A model generated the notes under the pieces. The model saw nothing but the letters and a program-made list of their open reading frames with translations, ran no database searches and had not been told where the DNA came from. 64,000 nucleotides of DNA, taken from Maritimibacter sp. DP1N21-5 (GTDB lineage Bacteria; Pseudomonadota; Alphaproteobacteria; Rhodobacterales; Rhodobacteraceae). This document shows, one piece after another, positions 9,957 to 18,086 of this stretch (the stretch's first letter is position 1; each line of letters begins with the position of its first letter). A program made the translations under genes and the position numbers. The DNA lies in NCBI RefSeq assembly GCF_019218295.1, contig NZ_JAHUZF010000006.1, positions 1,054,001 to 1,118,000 of the forward strand, written 5' to 3'.

Positions 9957-11338
9957 ACACCTGCCCGTCCGGCGCCACCCTTGCCGAGGCCGAAGCCTTT
10001 CTCGCCGCCCATCCCGAGATCGAAGCGATCGACATCGTTCTGCACGACTCAAACGGCATCGGTCGTGGCAAGATCATCCGGCGGCACGAGCTGATCCCGC
10101 TCTTCACCTCGGGCCGGCACATGCCGATCTCCATTCTCGGCCTCGACGTGGTGGGCGAGGACGTGCATGAAACCGGCCTCATCTGGGATCAGGGCGACGG
10201 TGACCTGCGCGCCTGGCCGGTGCCGGGCACGCTGAAGCGGCTCCACAACACCAGCCCGCCCCGCGCCGAGGTGTTCCTGTCGCTCTATGAACTCGACGGC
10301 CGTCCGATGACCTCGGACCCGCGCCATGCACTCGCGCGCCAGGTTGCGGCCTTTGCCGAACGCGGCCTTACCCCCGCCGGGGCTTTCGAGCTCGAGTTCT
10401 TCCTCCTCGACAATTCGCCCGGCCCGGACGGCAAACACATGCCTGCGCGCGACGTCCTCGACGGTCGGCAATCGCGCAAGACCGAGGTCTATTCGCTGGA
10501 CCACCTGCACGGAATGCTGCCGCTTTTCTCCGACATCTATGCCGGGGCCGACGCGGCGGGCATTCGTGCCGAGACGTTGATCTCCGAATATGCCCCAGGG
10601 CAATACGAGCTGACGCTTCATTACCGCGACAACGTCATGCAGGCCGCCGACGACATCGTGCGCCTCAAACGCATCGTGCGTGCGCAGGCGCGGGCCCATG
10701 GCGTGACCGCCTGCTTTATGGCGAAACCCGTCGAGGACTACGCGGGCTCAGGCATGCATTTCCATGTCTCGGTGCTGGATGAAGCTGGCACCAACATCTT
10801 CGCCGAGGAGGAAGGAGCCGACTGGACTCCGACGCTCCTGCACGCCTTGGGCGGGCTCAAGGCCACGATGGGCGAAGCGATGCTGGTCTTCGCCCCGCAC
10901 CTCAATTCGTGGCGGCGTTTCGCGAACCAGAGTTATGCACCGGTGTCCACGGCCTGGGGCCTCAACAACCGTTCGGTCGCCCTGCGCATTCCCGAGGGAA
11001 GCCTGAGCGCGCGCCGGATCGAACACCGCCCGGCAGGGGTGGATGCGAACCCCTATCTCGTGGGAGCGACGGTGCTGGCGGGCATCCTCCACGGCCTCGA
11101 CAACCGGATCGATCCCGGCCCGGAGACCACCGGCAATGCCTATGAGGACGACAGCGCCACGACCATCCCGCGCGACTGGGGCGCCGCGATCCGCGCCGCG
11201 ACCGCATCCGACTTCCTGAAAACCGCTCTTGGTGACGACATGCACCGCACCTTCACCGCCGTGAAAGCCGCCGAATATGCCCGCGTCGCCCGAACCGTGA
11301 GCGAAGTTGATTACGATCTCTACCTTCACAGCATCTGA
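9953..11338 (+). CDS. Glutamine synthetase family protein (gamma-glutamyl-amide ligase type)
   Basis: The 461-residue protein starts at ATG 9953 inside the stop of the aminotransferase gene. It carries both glutamine synthetase domains: an N-terminal beta-grasp part (IVLHDSNGIGRGKIIRRHEL) and a C-terminal catalytic part. The latter has the Glu metal ligands in GAFELEFFL and ISEYAPGQYELTL, the GSGMHFHVS motif, and the ATP/glutamate-binding RRFANQSYAPVSTAWGLNNRS. The N-terminal DSNG style and the partner aminotransferase resemble gamma-glutamylpolyamine or gamma-glutamylethanolamide synthetases rather than GlnA, so it likely attaches glutamate to an amine. It lacks the adenylylation-site context of GlnA. 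The substrate is unknown. Confidence 0.85.
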   Translation: MNTCPSGATLAEAEAFLAAHPEIEAIDIVLHDSNGIGRGKIIRRHELIPLFTSGRHMPISILGLDVVGEDVHETGLIWDQGDGDLRAWPVPGTLKRLHNTSPPRAEVFLSLYELDGRPMTSDPRHALARQVAAFAERGLTPAGAFELEFFLLDNSPGPDGKHMPARDVLDGRQSRKTEVYSLDHLHGMLPLFSDIYAGADAAGIRAETLISEYAPGQYELTLHYRDNVMQAADDIVRLKRIVRAQARAHGVTACFMAKPVEDYAGSGMHFHVSVLDEAGTNIFAEEEGADWTPTLLHALGGLKATMGEAMLVFAPHLNSWRRFANQSYAPVSTAWGLNNRSVALRIPEGSLSARRIEHRPAGVDANPYLVGATVLAGILHGLDNRIDPGPETTGNAYEDDSATTIPRDWGAAIRAATASDFLKTALGDDMHRTFTAVKAAEYARVARTVSEVDYDLYLHSI

Positions 11339-11442
11339 TGACGGAAACTTAGGTATACCGTCGCATACAGACTTTCGCTGCACCTGCAAATGGGTCTAGG
11401 GTTCCCCCGAGTCGCAGCGCGTCGCATCAACAGGAGCCCGTC

Positions 11443-12654
11443 ATGGACAAGATCAAGGTCGCCAACCCCATCGTGGATATCGACGGGGACGAAATGACCC
11501 GCATCATCTGGGACCTGATCAAGAAGCAACTGATCGAACCCTACCTCGACGTGGACCTGCTCTACTACGACCTGTCCATCGAGGAACGCGACCGCACCGA
11601 CGATCAGGTCACCGTGGACGCGGCGATGAAGATCAAGGAAGTCGGCGTCGGCGTGAAATGCGCGACGATCACGCCGGACGAGGCGCGGGTCGAGGAGTTC
11701 GGCCTCAAGAAGATGTGGAAATCCCCCAACGGGACGATCCGCAACATTCTGGGCGGGGTCGTCTTCCGCCAGCCGATCATCTGCCGCAACGTGCCGCGTC
11801 TGGTGCCGGGCTGGACGAAACCCGTGGTGGTGGGCCGCCATGCCTTTGGCGACCAGTATAAAGCCACCGATTTCACCTTTCCCGGCAAGGGCAAGATCAC
11901 GCTGAAGTTCGAGGGCGAGGACGGCACCGTTATCGAACGCGAGGTCTATGACGCTCCCGGCGCCGGTGTGACCATGGCGATGTATAACTTGGACGAGTCG
12001 ATCATCGACTTCGCGCGGGCCAGTTTCAACTATGGTCTCAACCTCAAGTGGCCGGTCTACCTCTCCACCAAGAACACGATCATCAAGGCCTATGACGGGC
12101 GCTTCAAGGATCTGTTCCAGGAGATTTTCGACAAGGAATTCAAGGCGCAATTCGACGAACTTGGCCTTTGGTATGAACACCGGCTGATCGACGACATGGT
12201 GGCCTCGTCGCTGAAATGGTCGGGCGGCTATGTCTGGGCCTGCAAGAACTACGACGGCGACGTGCAGTCTGACACGGTTGCGCAGGGCTACGGCTCGCTG
12301 GGTCTCATGACCTCGCAACTCATGACGCCCGATGGCAAGACTGTCGAGGCCGAGGCGGCGCATGGCACCGTCACCCGCCACTACCGCCAGCATCAGCGCG
12401 GCGAGGCGACGTCGACGAATTCCATCGCGTCCATCTATGCTTGGACCGGGGCCTTGAAGCACCGCGCGAAGCTTGACGACAACGACCGGCTCATGGGCTT
12501 TGCCGAAACGCTGGAACAGGTCGTGGTCGGCACCGTGGAAGCCGGCGAGATGACCAAGGACCTCGCGCTCCTCGTCGGTCCCGATCAGGGCTGGCTCACC
12601 ACCACGGGTTTTCTCGATGCGGTCGACCGGAACCTGCAGAAGGCGCTGGGGTAG
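11443..12654 (+). CDS. icd: NADP-dependent isocitrate dehydrogenase
   Basis: The 403-residue protein starts at ATG 11443 with AGGAG nine bases upstream. Its sequence is of the eukaryote-like type II subfamily common in alphaproteobacteria: [16 protein letters not shown] at the N-terminus, [12 protein letters not shown] (isocitrate phosphate/carboxylate binding), [28 protein letters not shown] with the Mg-binding aspartates, and [18 protein letters not shown] in the NADP site. It converts isocitrate to 2-oxoglutarate in the TCA cycle and supplies NADPH. It is followed by cutA after 134 bp, with no clear terminator between. Confidence 0.97.
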   Translation: MDKIKVANPIVDIDGDEMTRIIWDLIKKQLIEPYLDVDLLYYDLSIEERDRTDDQVTVDAAMKIKEVGVGVKCATITPDEARVEEFGLKKMWKSPNGTIRNILGGVVFRQPIICRNVPRLVPGWTKPVVVGRHAFGDQYKATDFTFPGKGKITLKFEGEDGTVIEREVYDAPGAGVTMAMYNLDESIIDFARASFNYGLNLKWPVYLSTKNTIIKAYDGRFKDLFQEIFDKEFKAQFDELGLWYEHRLIDDMVASSLKWSGGYVWACKNYDGDVQSDTVAQGYGSLGLMTSQLMTPDGKTVEAEAAHGTVTRHYRQHQRGEATSTNSIASIYAWTGALKHRAKLDDNDRLMGFAETLEQVVVGTVEAGEMTKDLALLVGPDQGWLTTTGFLDAVDRNLQKALG

Positions 12655-12788
12655 AGGCGCGGACACGACCGTTCCGCCACTGGTCGAGGTGAAACCGGCA
12701 ACAGGTCCCGGGCGCGCGTCCCGATCGGGCGTTCGACGGCTTCCCTTTCGCCGGTCCGCGTCCTAGCGTGGCGGCAAGAGGACCCGCC

Positions 12789-13106
12789 ATGACCGACGCC
12801 GTCGAACTTCAAGTCACCTTCCCCGACGCGCGGTCCGCGCAGGACGCCGCACGTGCGGCGGTGGAGAACCAGCTCGCTGCCTGCGCCCAGATCACCCAGG
12901 TCCAGTCGCTCTATCTCTGGCAGGACGTGATCCAGAACGACGCGGAATGGCTCGTCACCTTCAAGACACTCGCCGCGGCGGTGCCGGATCTGAGCGGCTT
13001 CCTTCGCGACATCCATCCCTATGACGTGCCCCAGATGACGGCCTTGCCCGTGGTCTGGACAACCGAGGACTACCTCGGCTGGATCGCGCGGAACGTGAGA
13101 CACTGA
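12789..13106 (+). CDS. cutA: CutA1 divalent-ion tolerance family protein
   Basis: The 105-residue protein starts at ATG 12789 with AAGAGGA upstream. It matches the CutA1 trimeric ferredoxin-like fold: VTFPDARSAQDAARAAVENQLAACAQI, then YLWQDVIQNDAEWLVTFKT, and HPYDVPQMTALPV, which is the conserved P-Y-x-x-P segment. CutA is cytoplasmic and was linked to copper tolerance in E. coli, though its biochemical role is still debated. The stop codon is directly followed by the ATG of an EmrE-like gene, so the genes are likely co-transcribed. Confidence 0.93.
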   Translation: MTDAVELQVTFPDARSAQDAARAAVENQLAACAQITQVQSLYLWQDVIQNDAEWLVTFKTLAAAVPDLSGFLRDIHPYDVPQMTALPVVWTTEDYLGWIARNVRH

Positions 13107-13436
13107 ATGCCCTACCTTATCCTCTTCTTCGCGGTGGTCGCCGAGACCATCGGAACCACCGCCCTGCAGGCGAGCCAGCAGTTCACCCGCCTTGGTCCTT
13201 CCATCGTCGTGGTGATCGCCTATGCCGTGGCCTTCGTGCTTCTGGGCTGGACGCTCAAGTTCCTGCCGGTGGGCATCGCCTATGCGATCTGGTCCGGTCT
13301 GGGTATCGTGCTCATCGCGGTGATCGGCTTTCTGGTCTTCGGGCAGAAACTCGACCTCGCAGCGCTTCTTGGCATGGCGATGATCCTTGGCGGTATCCTC
13401 GTCATCCACCTCTTTTCCCGCGCGACGCCGCACTGA
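13107..13436 (+). CDS. emrE: Small multidrug resistance (EmrE-type) efflux protein
   Basis: The 109-residue, four-helix protein is strongly EmrE-like from end to end. The proton/substrate-binding glutamate is Glu13 in VVAETIGTT, TM2 ends with GWTLKFLPVGIAYAIWSGLGIV, and the C-terminus IHLFSRATPH ends almost exactly like E. coli EmrE. SMR proteins work as antiparallel dimers in the inner membrane and exchange protons for quaternary ammonium or other cationic toxins. GIAYAIWSGLG supports the Qac/EmrE branch rather than the guanidinium (SugE/Gdx) branch. The gene abuts cutA upstream and overlaps the next gene by one base (TGATG). Confidence 0.9.
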   Translation: MPYLILFFAVVAETIGTTALQASQQFTRLGPSIVVVIAYAVAFVLLGWTLKFLPVGIAYAIWSGLGIVLIAVIGFLVFGQKLDLAALLGMAMILGGILVIHLFSRATPH

Positions 13437-14053
13437 TGGCGTTCCTGTCGTCCCAGTCAGACCGTCATTCACTGATCGAAGATGCCTTCGCCTTTCTCAC
13501 CGGCGCCGCGCTCATGGCGCTCTCGGTGCAGTTCCTGCAGTCTGCCGGCCTCTTCACCGGGCAGGTCGCCGGCGCGTCACTAATCCTGTCCTACCTGTCG
13601 GGCTACAGCTTCGGCGTGGTGTTCTTCGTTCTGAACTTGCCCTTCTATGCCTTTTCGCTCCTGCGCATGGGATTGCGTTTCACGTTGAAGAGCTTCGGGG
13701 CCGTGCTTCTGATGGCGGTGGTTGCGAATGCCATGTCGCGCCACATGGTGATCGAAGTTGCGCATCCCGCCGCCGCCGCGGTGCTCGCCGGTCTGATCGC
13801 AGGCGCGGGGCTGCTCGTCCTATTTCGCCACGGGGCGTCGATGGGCGGGATCGGAATGATGGCGCTTTTCCTGCAGGACAACCTCGGCATCCGGGCGGGT
13901 CTGGTGCAACTTGGCTTCGACGCCTGCATCTTCGTCATCGCCCTGTTCTTCTTTCCCTTCCCGCTCGTCATCTGGTCGCTTCTGGGAGCCGCCGTGCTCA
14001 ATATCGTGATCACGCTGAACCACCGGCGCGACCGCTATATCGCAACGTCCTGA
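13436..14053 (+). CDS. YitT-family membrane protein, first paralogue
   Basis: The 205-residue protein has five to six hydrophobic helices. It fits the YitT/DUF161 family of unknown function: GAALMALSVQFLQSAGLFTGQVAGASLILSY, then GVVFFVLNLPFY, a SMGGIGMMALFLQ helix, and WSLLGAAVLNIVITLNHRRDRY near the end. Its ATG overlaps the stop of the EmrE-like gene by one base. A related protein is encoded directly downstream. A transport role is likely but unproven for the family. Confidence 0.85.
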   Translation: MAFLSSQSDRHSLIEDAFAFLTGAALMALSVQFLQSAGLFTGQVAGASLILSYLSGYSFGVVFFVLNLPFYAFSLLRMGLRFTLKSFGAVLLMAVVANAMSRHMVIEVAHPAAAAVLAGLIAGAGLLVLFRHGASMGGIGMMALFLQDNLGIRAGLVQLGFDACIFVIALFFFPFPLVIWSLLGAAVLNIVITLNHRRDRYIATS

Positions 14054-14098
14054 GCGCGCGCCCTTTCGCCATCCGCCAGAGCGTGGCACAATAAGGTC

Positions 14099-14785
14099 AT
14101 GAATGCTGACCTTACGCCGAGACCGGACCCCGCGATGACCCATCCGCATCCCACGCCGCAGCACCCGCCCCATGTGGACGTGCCCCGCGAAGAGCCGCAC
14201 TATTCGCTCTTCGAGGACTTGCAGGGCATCCTCATTGCGTCCGTGCAGGCGGCGCTCGGGATCCACCTCCTGCGCACGGCGGGGCTCATGACCGGGGGCA
14301 CGGCCGGGCTCGCCCTCGTCATCGCCTACGCGACGGGCTGGAACTTCTCGCTCACCTTTTTCGCGATCAACATTCCCTTCTTCGCGATCGCCTGGTGGGC
14401 GCGCGGGCCGGTGTTCTTCGTCAAATCCATCGCTACGGTCACGCTCGTGTCGCTCATGGCCGAAGCGATCAAGCCGCTCCTCCAGATCGCCTCGATCCTC
14501 CCCGCCGCCGCTGCGATCCTCTTTGGCGTGAGCGCGGGCGTCGGGCTTCTGGGCCTGTTTCGCCACTCGGGGTCGCTTGGCGGCGTGTCTATCATCGCGC
14601 TCATCCTTCAGGACCGGTTCAACTTCCGCGCGGGCTATACCCAGCTCATCCACGACAGCGCGCTCTTCGTCATCGCCTTCCTCATCCTGCCCGCCGACAG
14701 GGTGCTCTGGTCGCTGCTGGGCGCGCTCATCCTCAACCTCGTGATTGCCTTCAACCATCGTCGCGACTGGTATGTGGTGACGTAA
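14099..14785 (+). CDS. YitT-family membrane protein, second paralogue
   Basis: The 228-residue protein is a tandem paralogue of the preceding gene. Aligned landmarks are LLRTAGLMTGGTAGLALVIAY, FSLTFFAINIPFF, LFRHSGSLGGVSIIALILQDRFN, and WSLLGALILNLVIAFNHRRDWY. It differs by a hydrophilic, Pro- and His-rich N-terminal extension of about 35 residues. The 45-bp gap between the two genes suggests one transcript. The two copies may form a heteromeric membrane complex or be subfunctionalised duplicates. Confidence 0.85.
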   Translation: MNADLTPRPDPAMTHPHPTPQHPPHVDVPREEPHYSLFEDLQGILIASVQAALGIHLLRTAGLMTGGTAGLALVIAYATGWNFSLTFFAINIPFFAIAWWARGPVFFVKSIATVTLVSLMAEAIKPLLQIASILPAAAAILFGVSAGVGLLGLFRHSGSLGGVSIIALILQDRFNFRAGYTQLIHDSALFVIAFLILPADRVLWSLLGALILNLVIAFNHRRDWYVVT

Positions 14786-14839
14786 CGGCCCGTTTGACTT
14801 GTGCACCTGCCCCGCGCCCCATGGCGGCAGGAGGACATC

Positions 14840-15802
14840 ATGACGGAACCGGCATTGATCGAGGTGAACGGCATTCGCCTGCGCACATGGACCCTGGGCG
14901 ATGGTCCGTTGGTGATCCTTGTCCACGGCTTTCCCGAGACGGCTCATAGCTGGCGTCATCAGGTCGCCGCCCTCTCCGCCGCAGGCTACCGCGTCGCGGC
15001 GCCCGATGTGCGCGGTTACGGCGGATCAGACGCGCCGGAGCCGGTCGAGGCCTATGCGATGGAGGAGATGACCCGTGATTTCGCCGACCTCGCGACGGCG
15101 CTGTCCCCCGATCCGGCGGTGATCGTGGGTCACGACTGGGGTGCGCCGCTCGCCTGGAACACGGCGCGGCTGTTTCCCGAGCGTTTCCGCGCCGTCGCGG
15201 GCCTGTCAGTGCCTTATGCCCCGCCCGGCGACCACGCACCCATCGACATCTACCACAAGCTCTTCACCGAGAAGGACCGCTTCTTCTATCAGGTCTACTT
15301 CCAGGACGAAGGCGTGGCCGAGGCCGAGCTCGAGGCCGATCCCGAGGATAGCCTCGTCAAGTTCTACTACGCATGGTCCGGCGACGCGCCCGAACACGGC
15401 TGGCCCACGGACAAGAAACACGGCGACAAGGTGCTGACCGGGCTCACCCGCCCTGATCTCCCGCTCTCCTGGTTCACCCAAGAGGACCTCGACGCCTATG
15501 CCGCCGCCTTCGAGGTCTCCGGCTTTCGCGGTCCGCTCAACCGCTACCGCAACCATCGGCGCGACCACGACTTCCTGAAGGCGCATCCGTCGAACCCGAT
15601 CATCCAGCAGCCGAGCCTGTTCATCTATGGCGACCGCGACCCGGTCTTGACCATGTTCCGCACCCCGCCGGAAAAGCTCCTGCCCGCCACCCTCGCCGAC
15701 CTGCGCGGTGTGCACCGCTTGCCGGGGATCGGCCACTGGACCCAGCAGGAGGCCCCGGAAACGGTCAATCGCCTGCTGATCGACTGGCTCAGGGCGCTAT
15801 AG
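14840..15802 (+). CDS. Alpha/beta-hydrolase, epoxide-hydrolase-like
   Basis: The 320-residue protein starts at ATG 14840, preceded by GGCAGGAGGACATC. It has the epoxide hydrolase layout of the alpha/beta-hydrolase fold: HGFPE oxyanion-hole motif (residues 30-34), nucleophile Asp99 in VGHDWGAPLAW, a cap region rich in Tyr (FYQVYFQDEG, FYYAWSG), and the catalytic histidine in GIGHWTQQEAPE. An aspartate nucleophile fits epoxide hydrolases and dehalogenases rather than serine esterases, and the HGFPE and cap tyrosines favour an epoxide hydrolase. Substrate unknown. Confidence 0.85.
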   Translation: MTEPALIEVNGIRLRTWTLGDGPLVILVHGFPETAHSWRHQVAALSAAGYRVAAPDVRGYGGSDAPEPVEAYAMEEMTRDFADLATALSPDPAVIVGHDWGAPLAWNTARLFPERFRAVAGLSVPYAPPGDHAPIDIYHKLFTEKDRFFYQVYFQDEGVAEAELEADPEDSLVKFYYAWSGDAPEHGWPTDKKHGDKVLTGLTRPDLPLSWFTQEDLDAYAAAFEVSGFRGPLNRYRNHRRDHDFLKAHPSNPIIQQPSLFIYGDRDPVLTMFRTPPEKLLPATLADLRGVHRLPGIGHWTQQEAPETVNRLLIDWLRAL

Positions 15803-15862
15803 CACTGGCCTTTCCGGTCCTCCCCATGTATGCGCCCCGCAAGACGCGCATAAGGACGGACC

Positions 15863-17680
15863 ATGGATCTTCGCAACATCGCCATCATCGCCCACGTCGA
15901 CCACGGCAAAACGACGCTGGTGGACGAACTTCTGAAACAATCGGGCACCTACCGCGCCAATCAGGCGGTCGCCGAACGGGCGATGGATTCGAACGATCTC
16001 GAACGCGAGCGCGGGATCACCATTCTTGCCAAGGCGACCTCGGTCGAATGGAAAGGCACGCGGATCAACATCGTGGACACCCCCGGCCACGCCGACTTCG
16101 GCGGCGAGGTGGAGCGCATCCTGTCGATGGTCGATGGCGTCGTCCTGCTGGTCGATGCCGCCGAAGGCCCGATGCCGCAGACGAAATTCGTGACCTCGAA
16201 GGCGCTGGCGCTTGGCCTGCGCCCGATCGTGGTCCTGAACAAGGTCGACAAGCCCGACGCCGAACCCGACCGGGCGCTTGACGAGGTCTTCGACCTCTTC
16301 GCGAACCTCGGCGCCGATGACGACCAGCTCGATTTCCCGCATATGTATGCCTCGGGCCGCTCCGGCTGGGCCGACAACGAGCTCGACGGGCCGCGCAAGA
16401 ACCTCGACGCGCTGTTCAAACTCATCGTCGACCACGTTCCGAAACCGCGCCAGCAGGCGCATCAGAACGAAGATTTCCGGATGCTCGCCACCACGCTCGG
16501 CGCCGACCCCTTCGTGGGGCGGATGCTGACCGGACGGATCGAGTCCGGCAAGATCAAGCCGGGCGCGACCATTCAGGCGATCTCCCGCGTGGGCCAGAAG
16601 ATCGAACAGTTCCGCGTGTCCAAGATCCTCGCCTTCCGCGGCCTTGCCCAGACCGAGATCGAAGAAGGCGTGGCCGGTGACATCGTCTCGCTCGCCGGCA
16701 TGTCGAAGGCCACCGTCTCCGACACGCTCGCTGCCCTCGCCGTGGACGAGCCGCTCGAAGCCCAGCCTATCGACCCGCCGACCATCACCGTGACCTTCGG
16801 CATCAACGACAGCCCGCTGGCGGGCCGTGACGGGAAAAAGGTGCAGTCGCGCGTGATCCGCGAGCGGCTCATGAAAGAAGCCGAATCCAACGTCGCGATC
16901 AAGGTCAAGGACACCCCCGGCGGCGAGGCTTTCGAAGTCTCTGGCCGTGGCGAATTGCAGATGGGCGTGCTCATCGAGAACATGCGCCGCGAGGGCTTCG
17001 AGCTGTCGATCTCCCGTCCGCAGGTCATCATGCGTGAAGAAGACGGCAAGCTCCTCGAGCCGGTCGAAGAAGCCACCATCGACGTGGACGACGACTATAC
17101 CGGCGCCGTTATCGAAAAGCTGACCGGTCCGCGCAAGGGCGACCTGGTCGAGATGAAACCGGCGGGTGCCGGCAAGACCCGGATCATCGCCCATGTGCCG
17201 TCGCGCGGTCTCATCGGCTATCACGGCGAGTTCCTGACCGACACGCGCGGCACTGGCGTGCTGAACCGCGTGTTCCACGGCTGGACCCCGCACAAGGGCC
17301 CGATCGAGGGTCGGCGCGCCGGCGTGCTCATCTCCATGGAAGACGGCGAGGCGGTCGCCTATGCGCTGTGGAACCTTGAAGAACGCGGCAAGATGTTCGT
17401 CGTGCCGCAGGACAAGATCTATCAGGGCATGATCATTGGCGAGCACTCCCGTGACAACGACCTCGAAGTGAACCCGCTCAAGGGCAAGAAGCTGACCAAC
17501 GTGCGCGCCTCCGGCACCGACGAGGCGGTGCGCCTGACCCCGATCACCAAGATGTCGCTGGAACAGGCCATCGCCTACATCAACGACGATGAGCTCGTCG
17601 AAGTGACGCCCAACGTGGTCCGGCTGCGCAAGCGCCACCTCGACCCGCACGAGCGCAAGCGCGCGTCGCGCGGGGCCTGA
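15863..17680 (+). CDS. typA: Ribosome-binding GTPase TypA/BipA
   Basis: The 605-residue translational GTPase shows all G motifs: AHVDHGKTT (G1), RGIT (G2), DTPGHADFG (G3) and NKVDKP (G4). Elongation-factor domains II, III and V follow, with the BipA-specific C-terminal domain ([21 protein letters not shown], then [17 protein letters not shown]). BipA binds the ribosome like EF-G and aids 50S assembly and growth in cold or under stress. ATG 15863 has AAGGA upstream. An intrinsic terminator follows at 17704-17731. Confidence 0.97.
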   Translation: MDLRNIAIIAHVDHGKTTLVDELLKQSGTYRANQAVAERAMDSNDLERERGITILAKATSVEWKGTRINIVDTPGHADFGGEVERILSMVDGVVLLVDAAEGPMPQTKFVTSKALALGLRPIVVLNKVDKPDAEPDRALDEVFDLFANLGADDDQLDFPHMYASGRSGWADNELDGPRKNLDALFKLIVDHVPKPRQQAHQNEDFRMLATTLGADPFVGRMLTGRIESGKIKPGATIQAISRVGQKIEQFRVSKILAFRGLAQTEIEEGVAGDIVSLAGMSKATVSDTLAALAVDEPLEAQPIDPPTITVTFGINDSPLAGRDGKKVQSRVIRERLMKEAESNVAIKVKDTPGGEAFEVSGRGELQMGVLIENMRREGFELSISRPQVIMREEDGKLLEPVEEATIDVDDDYTGAVIEKLTGPRKGDLVEMKPAGAGKTRIIAHVPSRGLIGYHGEFLTDTRGTGVLNRVFHGWTPHKGPIEGRRAGVLISMEDGEAVAYALWNLEERGKMFVVPQDKIYQGMIIGEHSRDNDLEVNPLKGKKLTNVRASGTDEAVRLTPITKMSLEQAIAYINDDELVEVTPNVVRLRKRHLDPHERKRASRGA

Positions 17681-17703
17681 GGGCCTGCGATTGATCCGAA
17701 AGG

Positions 17704-17731
17704 GGCCCGGCGGTGATCGCCGGGCCTTTTT
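17704..17731 (+). terminator. Intrinsic terminator after typA
   Basis: GGCCCGGCG, loop GTGAT, CGCCGGGCC forms a perfect 9-bp stem followed by TTTTT. It is 24 bp past the typA stop codon. Confidence 0.9.
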
Positions 17732-17747
17732 CGTTGTGCGCCATGAC

Positions 17748-17776
17748 AAAGGGCCGGCGCTTTCGCCCGGCCCTTT
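17748..17776. terminator. Hairpin between converging typA and DUF1330 genes
   Basis: AAAGGGCCGG, a 9-nt loop, CCGGCCCTTT makes a 10-bp stem with A/T ends. It lies 22 bp beyond the minus-strand DUF1330 gene and can serve as terminator of the alaS-DUF1330 transcript, and as a back-up for typA. Confidence 0.75.
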
Positions 17777-17797
17777 CGCGTGTTGGTCCTGCGCCGA

Positions 17798-18085
17798 TCA
17801 CTCGGTGGTTTCGACGATCACCAGATCCCGTTCGCTTGCGCCCCGTGCATGATCGAGCGCCGCCTGGTATTCTTTCGAATGATAACAGGCTTCTGCTGCC
17901 TCGAGGGTCGGAAACTTGGCCACCACGTTGCGCGGCCGGTCCTTGCCTTCGAGCTGAACATAACGACCGCCGCGCGCGATGAAGGCGCCGCCGTGTTGCG
18001 CGATGGCGGGTCCGGCAAGCTCGGCATATTTCTTGTAGCTGTCCGGGTCCGTGACGTCGACATGTGCGATCCAGAGTGCGGGCAT
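17798..18085 (-). CDS. DUF1330 family protein
   Basis: The 95-residue protein starts at ATG 18085, 1 nt past the alaS stop codon, so it is translationally linked to alaS. It has the small ferredoxin-like DUF1330 pattern: WIAHVDVTDPDSYKKYAELAGPAIAQHGGAFIARGG, then FPTLEAAEACYHSKEYQAAL. The family is a dimeric alpha-beta barrel of unknown function. No catalytic residues can be named. Confidence 0.85.
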   Translation of the reverse strand: MPALWIAHVDVTDPDSYKKYAELAGPAIAQHGGAFIARGGRYVQLEGKDRPRNVVAKFPTLEAAEACYHSKEYQAALDHARGASERDLVIVETTE

Positions 18086-18086
18086 C

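Noticed and set aside
15797..17749. 650-codon minus-strand open frame
   Set aside because: Antisense to typA, which has all its G motifs on the plus strand.
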